Assembly: GCA_948441955.1 (NCBI GenBank)
Contig: CAOJQZ010000072.1
Location: 1-11,727, forward strand
Source of the DNA: an uncultured Lachnospiraceae bacterium
GTDB lineage: Bacteria; Bacillota; Clostridia; Lachnospirales; Lachnospiraceae
DNA length: 11,727 nucleotides
Direction of reading: 5' to 3'
Of this stretch, positions 7,724 to 11,727 are shown one piece after another. Position 1 is the stretch's first letter, and every line of letters begins with the position of its first letter. The position numbers and the translations under genes are program-made. The notes beneath the pieces were generated by a model. That model had not been told where the DNA came from and made no database searches. It saw nothing but the letters and a program-made list of their open reading frames with translations.

Positions 7724-9007
7724 CTATTCTCCGTTTCCTGCGTCCGCCCACTGAAGAATCAGATGTGCATAGATCTTTATTGCGTCCAGATACTGGTCTG
7801 TAGTTACATATTCGTTTACCGCATGGCACTGCTCCAGAGAGCCCGGTCCGTACTGCAGCGTCGGACATTTCACAATATTGTACCATGTTCTGGAATCACA
7901 TCCGGCAGGTGAACCCACAATCTTTACCTCTTTTCCAACAGCCTCCCTGTACGCATTCTTAAAAGCATGTACAAAGGGATGCGAAAGATCCATTTCAAAG
8001 GGATTTCCGGTCTGATAGATATGGATTTTCGGCTTGTGCTCCCGAAGCCATTCATCCCCCTCGCAGCAAGTGAGTATTGCATCTGTATACTCCTTCACTA
8101 CCTGATCGTGGCTCATAAGTCCCGGGAGATAATGTACGCAGGTTTTAAAACAGCAGTAATCCGGTATTGTAGAGCCTGCCTCTCCTCCATATATAACCCC
8201 TACATTGCTTGACGGAGGCGGGAGAAGCGGATGCTTATACTTTAAAAGCCACCGGTGCTCCAGTTCATTTATGGCGTTCATAAGCTTTCCTGCCTTTTCA
8301 ATTGCATTGACGCCGGAAAGCTTAAGTCCCGAATGGACGGCCACGCCTTCCACCTCAACCTGGAAAAACACCCATCCCATGTGTGCAGCAATCAGCTCAT
8401 AGTTGGTTGGTTCACAAACAACCACTGCATCTGCCTTTACGCCGCTCATTGCCGCGCATAAAGATCCGTTGCCGCCGCCTTCCTCATCACAGACAGAGGC
8501 ATATTTCACGGTAACAGGCAGTTCAATTCCTGCGTCCTTAAGAAGCTCGGTTCCCATAATGCATGCCATAAGTCCCGCTTTCATATCGGCGACTCCAAGA
8601 CCTGTAATCCTGTTTTCAATCACACGGGGCTCAAGGGGCGGAATGGACCAGTTATCTTCATTTTCCGCCGGCATATGATCAATATGTCCGTTAAACAATA
8701 TGGACTTCTCACTCTTCCCCTTAAATGTGGCGTACACATTATATCTGTTTTCGTAATTATGTCCCGGGGTTCCCTCTCTGTACAGTTCTTTGCACTTTAA
8801 AATGCTTTCTTCCTTCAAATAATCCTTTTCTACTGTGTCCGCGCCAATGTCTCGGAAGACTTCGGAAAGATATTCCTGTCCGGCCGCCTCCAGACCTCCG
8901 TCTATCCCATGTCCGATATCATGGGTATCAATGGAAACAAGCTTAAGCAGACGATCAATATATTTCTGCTTATTTTTCTCTAATGCCTTTTCTATCCTCT
9001 GATCCAT
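7724..9007 (-). CDS. M20 family metallohydrolase (ArgE/DapE type), 427 aa
   Basis: A second, longer M20 enzyme, clearly different from the 378-residue one. Metal ligands are FNGHID (H108, D110), ADMKAGL (D141), CDEEGGG (E175 base, E176), CEPTN (E199) and QCHAVNE (H395). H225 in VAVHSG is the dimerisation-domain histidine. Insertions relative to short ArgE/DapE enzymes lie at about 60-88 and 255-268 (KHPLLPPPSS). The size and motif pattern are compatible with the deacylase/deformylase branch that includes the thiamine-salvage deformylase YlmB, but I cannot separate this from generic deacylases. The ATG overlaps the stop of the SGNH gene by one base (TAATG) behind a GGGAGGG ribosome site, so translation is probably coupled. 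No signal peptide is seen; it should act in the cytoplasm. Confidence 0.92.
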   Translation of the reverse strand: MDQRIEKALEKNKQKYIDRLLKLVSIDTHDIGHGIDGGLEAAGQEYLSEVFRDIGADTVEKDYLKEESILKCKELYREGTPGHNYENRYNVYATFKGKSEKSILFNGHIDHMPAENEDNWSIPPLEPRVIENRITGLGVADMKAGLMACIMGTELLKDAGIELPVTVKYASVCDEEGGGNGSLCAAMSGVKADAVVVCEPTNYELIAAHMGWVFFQVEVEGVAVHSGLKLSGVNAIEKAGKLMNAINELEHRWLLKYKHPLLPPPSSNVGVIYGGEAGSTIPDYCCFKTCVHYLPGLMSHDQVVKEYTDAILTCCEGDEWLREHKPKIHIYQTGNPFEMDLSHPFVHAFKNAYREAVGKEVKIVGSPAGCDSRTWYNIVKCPTLQYGPGSLEQCHAVNEYVTTDQYLDAIKIYAHLILQWADAGNGE

Positions 9008-9624
9008 TACATTCCCTCCCTGTCTTTAATCATTATACTGACTGCCTCTGCAAGTCTTCTGTGGCCTTCCTTATCAAGATGAATATGGTCGTATTGTCCC
9101 GGCGTTACAATCCCGCCGACATCCAGATAGAGCCATCCCTGTTCCTTTGCAAGCTTCTCATATTCGTATTTTAGTAATTCACTTTTTTCCTCTGCCCCTG
9201 CGCCAAATTCGGCATAGAATGGACTCTCCTTTAGACCCCTCATAGGGGGCGGCGCCATTAATATTACCCGCGCCCCTTTTCCTGCAAAGCATCGTCCTAC
9301 GTTCCTGATTCCGTCCCTTATCTCCCAGGCCTCTGCATGATACATATCCTTGCAGTCATTGGTGCCCAGCATGATTGCTGCATAGTCAAGAGGGGCATGC
9401 ACCTCCGCGCAGAACATCGCTCCCTTTTCCCCATTGACAAACGGCTCGATGCTGCTTTCATACTGGGTTGTTCTTCCGCACAGGCCGTTCTCAGCTACAT
9501 GATATCCAGTCCCCAGCCTCCTGCTTAAAATCCCCGGGTATCTCTCCTCCCACGAGAAGCGGCCGTCCTTAACGGCGTCATAGCCCCAGGTATTGGAATC
9601 ACCAAAGCATAATACATTTTTCAT
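9007..9624 (-). CDS. SGNH/GDSL-family hydrolase (esterase-like)
   Basis: A 205-residue single-domain serine hydrolase with all four SGNH blocks: GDSNTWG (8-14, nucleophile S10), ENGLCGRTT (45-53, oxyanion G47), GTND (87-90, N89) and DHIHLD (179-184, D179 and H182). Block I reads GDSNTWGY, as in bacterial arylesterase-like SGNH enzymes such as the Mycobacterium smegmatis esterase. There is no signal peptide, so it is cytoplasmic and probably removes an acyl group from an imported small molecule rather than acting on lipids or cell wall outside. Its ATG overlaps the stop of the ATPase gene by four bases (ATGA), with AAGGA just upstream, which places it firmly in the transporter operon. Confidence 0.93.
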   Translation of the reverse strand: MKNVLCFGDSNTWGYDAVKDGRFSWEERYPGILSRRLGTGYHVAENGLCGRTTQYESSIEPFVNGEKGAMFCAEVHAPLDYAAIMLGTNDCKDMYHAEAWEIRDGIRNVGRCFAGKGARVILMAPPPMRGLKESPFYAEFGAGAEEKSELLKYEYEKLAKEQGWLYLDVGGIVTPGQYDHIHLDKEGHRRLAEAVSIMIKDREGM

Positions 9625-10430
9625 CTGTCTTCCTTCTGATACCTCTCTACAAATTCTTCCGCGTCAAGAACATCCTTGCCCAGACCAATCCGGCCTGCAA
9701 TTTCTCCTATCTGAGGCCTTTTTATTCTGCTTTTTTTCAGAATATCATCCCGGCCAAAGCATTCCCGGACATTTCCGTCCAGTATAATCTTTTTATTTGC
9801 CATTGCTACCACTCTGTCAAAATAACCGGCAACAAATTCCATATCATGTGTAATCGTTATGACACCGATTCCTCTTTCTTTCATTACGTCAAGAAAACGC
9901 GCCAGAATATGGATTCCCTTCAGATCCTGCCCTGCCGTAGGCTCATCCAGAATAATATACTCAGGTTCTGTTGCAAGGATTGCAGCAATGGTAACAAATT
10001 TGCGGATCACATATGGAATCTCAAAGGGATTGCTCTTTAAAAACCGCTCAATGTCAAACAGCGCCGCTGCCTCCCGAACCCTCCTGTCAATTTCTTTTTC
10101 ATTCATCTTATAGTACTTCGGCATATATGAAATCTCTGCATACACAGACTGATTAAATATCTGATCGTCCGGATTCTGGAATACATAGCCTACATGCTTT
10201 GCAATCTGCGCGGTTGTATAATCCTTCGTATTTTTCCCGTTTACAAACACGTCTCCTTCCGACGGCTTATGCAGGCCGTTCATCATTTTTACCGCTGTCG
10301 TCTTGCCTGCCCCGTTTTGACCTACAATTGCAATACGCTCTCCCTGCTCTGCCGTGAGGTTCAGATGATCATTGGCCAAAAATCCATTAGGGTAGGTGAA
10401 ACTTGCATTTCTCAATTCAATTTTTCCCAT
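9621..10430 (-). CDS. ecfA: ECF transporter ATPase subunit with degenerate signature motif
   Basis: A 269-residue ABC ATPase of energy-coupling-factor type. Walker A is canonical, GQNGAGKT (37-44). The Q-loop FQNPDDQIF (84-92) is the ECF/CbiO-type sequence. Walker B ends in ILDEP (160-164, catalytic E163), the D-loop is AGQD (166-169) and the switch histidine is H195 (THD). The ABC signature, normally LSGGQ, reads IPYVIRK (138-144) and keeps none of the Ser/Gly residues. From memory, similar loss is seen in some thiamine-precursor-type ECF ATPases (YkoD-like). The protein would pair with the neighbouring ATPase to drive the EcfT-S complex in the membrane. Its start lies inside the end of that gene (14-base overlap) behind GAGGGGG, so translation is coupled. 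Confidence 0.93.
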   Translation of the reverse strand: MGKIELRNASFTYPNGFLANDHLNLTAEQGERIAIVGQNGAGKTTAVKMMNGLHKPSEGDVFVNGKNTKDYTTAQIAKHVGYVFQNPDDQIFNQSVYAEISYMPKYYKMNEKEIDRRVREAAALFDIERFLKSNPFEIPYVIRKFVTIAAILATEPEYIILDEPTAGQDLKGIHILARFLDVMKERGIGVITITHDMEFVAGYFDRVVAMANKKIILDGNVRECFGRDDILKKSRIKRPQIGEIAGRIGLGKDVLDAEEFVERYQKEDR

Positions 10431-11277
10431 GCTCTTTCCCCCTCTCTAACAGAAGTCTAATGCATTCCTCCGACGTTACCGGAACCTCGGGAAGACAGAT
10501 TCCGTTCTCCATAAGCTCCCGGTTCAGAATCACGGCCTGAGGAAGCATCGCTCCCCTTTCCAGCATGCCCACATCGCTTAAAACCTCTTTTACCGGTCCC
10601 TTCCTGACCAGCTCGCCGCCTTGTATAATCAAAACCTCATCCGCATACTCTGCCACCAGATCCACCTTGTGTTCAACCAATATAATTGTCTTGCCCTTGT
10701 CTTTGAGCATACGGATAATTTCAAATATACGCTCTGTTCCTTCCGGGTCAAGCTGAGAAGTGGGCTCGTCAATCACAAAAACATCCATATCCATTGCTAT
10801 GATTGAAGCAAACGCAACCCTTTGTCTTTGTCCTCCCGACAGGCGGTTCGGATCATTTTCAAGCAGCTCCTCTATCTTCAAAAGCTCCGCCACTTCAATA
10901 ACTCTCTGAATCATCTTTTCCTTTGGAATCCCCAAATTCTCAAGTCCCAGCGCAATCTCCTCAAATACGGTTTTCCGCACTCCGCTTATCTGGGTAAAAG
11001 GATTCTGAAAAATATATCCCATCCTTGTAGACAGCACATCAATATCCTTTTTTCTGATATCTTCACCTTCAATCAGTACCTCTCCCGAAAGCTTCCCCTG
11101 ATAAAAATGCGGTATCAATCCTCTTAAAAGGTTGCAAAACGTTGTTTTTCCGCCCGCATTCTCGCCTATTACGCCATAGAATTTTCCCTCCTCCAGAGAG
11201 CAGGTTATATTTTTTAAAGCAGGCGTATGCATCAGCGGATATGTGTAGGTCACATCTTTAAGCTCTATAAAACCCAT
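10417..11277 (-). CDS. ecfA: ECF transporter ATPase subunit with variant Walker A
   Basis: A 286-residue ECF-type ABC ATPase. Walker A is GENAGGKT (38-45), with Ala where the consensus GxxGxGK[ST] has its second Gly. The Q-loop is FQNPFTQISG (90-99), the signature LSGGQRQRV (146-154) is intact, Walker B is VFVIDEP (166-172, catalytic E171), the D-loop region is SQLD (174-177), and the switch histidine is H203 (EHK). Residues after about 235 form the ECF-type C-terminal extension. It should form a heterodimer with the ATPase encoded next. Its ATG lies 13 bases inside the end of the T-subunit frame behind a strong GGGGAGGA site, so translation is coupled. It is not a multidrug or metal exporter ATPase, because the gene order T-A-A is that of an ECF importer. 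Confidence 0.93.
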   Translation of the reverse strand: MGFIELKDVTYTYPLMHTPALKNITCSLEEGKFYGVIGENAGGKTTFCNLLRGLIPHFYQGKLSGEVLIEGEDIRKKDIDVLSTRMGYIFQNPFTQISGVRKTVFEEIALGLENLGIPKEKMIQRVIEVAELLKIEELLENDPNRLSGGQRQRVAFASIIAMDMDVFVIDEPTSQLDPEGTERIFEIIRMLKDKGKTIILVEHKVDLVAEYADEVLIIQGGELVRKGPVKEVLSDVGMLERGAMLPQAVILNRELMENGICLPEVPVTSEECIRLLLERGKEHGKN

Positions 11278-11684
11278 AGGTAAATCCTCCCCGCAATTAA
11301 CGCAATAAACGCTATATCAAATACTGCCACCAATATCTTCTCTCCCACAGCAGCCTTCGGAAGCTCTACAAGAAACGTATGCTCCACCGGCGCTGAAAAA
11401 GCTCTTGCATCCATAGCAATCGATTTTTCCTCTGTACTTGAAATTGCATTAAGGACAAGGGGACCCATCACCGGAATATATGCCTTTGCCCGCTGAAGAA
11501 GATTCCCTTCTGTCTCAATACCTCTTGCCTTTTGCGATTCCATAATCACCTGGGCGCTCTGGCCAAGGTCTGTAATGGTCTGAAAGGATGACAGTATAAC
11601 AAATGAAACCATGTGGGACACGCCCTTTTTCTCCAGAGAATATGTGAGATCCTCCATTGGCGTCGTTTTAACAAATAAAACCTG
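11265..11684 (-). pseudogene. ecfT: C-terminal half of ECF transporter T subunit, N-terminal half missing
   Basis: The frame begins right after an in-frame TAG (11685-11687) and has about 140 residues, against about 250 for a full EcfT. It starts at the cytoplasmic coupling region: FVKTTPMEDLTYSLEKKG is the usual segment following the middle membrane helices. It then carries both coupling motifs, KARG (residues 43-46 from the ATG at 11657) and DARAF (83-87), and ends in one membrane segment (about 107-130). The N-terminal membrane helices and any start codon with a ribosome site are absent; the ATG at 11657 has no Shine-Dalgarno sequence. The 43 bases beyond the TAG show no EcfT-like coding in any frame. 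The gene therefore looks interrupted or rearranged here rather than merely cut by the window edge, and a working transporter would need another T subunit. Confidence 0.75.
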
Positions 11685-11718
11685 CTAAGAAAAGTCAATA
11701 GCTTTTTGCAGGTTTTTT
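11677..11718 (+). terminator. Terminator-like hairpin at the broken end of ecfT
   Basis: AAAACCTGC (11677-11685) pairs perfectly with GCAGGTTTT (11708-11716). Inside the loop AAAAG (11690-11694) can pair with CTTTT (11702-11706). Six T follow the stem on the + strand, and TTTTATTT follows it on the minus strand, so it could stop transcription in both directions. It overlaps the last bases of ecfT-like sequence and the in-frame stop. It is either the terminator of a gene beyond the window or the subterminal hairpin of a mobile element. Confidence 0.55.
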
Positions 11719-11727
11719 AAATATTTT

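Noticed and set aside
7659..7912. Medium-length open frames on both strands over the amidohydrolase/M20 junction
   Set aside because: They are shadows of the two well-supported genes, with no motifs, ribosome sites or spacing to support translation.
11141..11170. GENAGGKT as a possible sequencing error in the Walker A motif
   Set aside because: The codons read cleanly (GAG AAT GCG GGC GGA AAA ACA) with no frame change. Giving GENGAGKT would need several base changes, so I keep it as a real variant.
1..11727. tRNA, rRNA, CRISPR array, riboswitch or long direct repeats
   Set aside because: No repeated spacer pattern, no cloverleaf or rRNA-like sequence and no conserved riboswitch core was seen on reading both strands. 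Almost the whole window is occupied by protein genes, and the operon's leader lies outside it.

Overview
The window looks like chromosomal DNA of a low-to-moderate GC Firmicute, most likely a Clostridia/Lachnospiraceae-type gut anaerobe. This rests on strong purine-rich ribosome sites, codon use, tightly overlapping operons, a Cys-rich KTR remnant of the kind seen in clostridial mobile elements, and a UvrD-type helicase with an N-terminal PHP domain. It is inference; no rRNA or marker gene is present.

Left edge (1-279): the 3' end of a small membrane protein gene, then a short, probably decayed copy of a Cys-rich KTR gene. The end of that remnant overlaps a good sigma-70-like promoter (TTGACC, 17-bp spacer, TATGAT) that should drive the next gene.

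280-3491 (+ strand): one 1051-residue DNA repair protein. It joins an endonuclease Q-like PHP nuclease with a Cys4 zinc finger to a complete UvrD/Rep superfamily 1 helicase. A clamp-binding-like motif ends each half (QMSLF and QLSLF). A strong intrinsic terminator follows.

11684-3490 (- strand): a long gene array read right to left. It starts at the right edge with the C-terminal half of an ECF transporter T subunit. Then come two ECF ATPases, an SGNH/GDSL hydrolase, an M20 metallopeptidase, a dihydroorotase/hydantoinase-like amidohydrolase, a small class I amidotransferase-like protein with no obvious catalytic cysteine, a second M20 hydrolase and, after a 54-bp gap with a possible promoter of its own, a LacI-family regulator. 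Spacing from the T subunit to the second M20 gene is -14 to +16 bp, so this is almost certainly one translationally coupled operon. The simplest reading is uptake of a small vitamin- or heterocycle-like compound by the ECF transporter, then stepwise hydrolysis of ester, amide or cyclic amide bonds in the cytoplasm, possibly controlled by the LacI protein. The substrate cannot be read from the sequence, and no substrate-binding S component is visible.

Points that stand out are: (1) the nuclease-helicase fusion with two putative clamp motifs; (2) the two ATPases, whose motif deviations fall in the same composite nucleotide site; (3) the T subunit, which is cut at its N-terminal half next to a terminator-like hairpin at the window edge, suggesting an insertion or rearrangement there.
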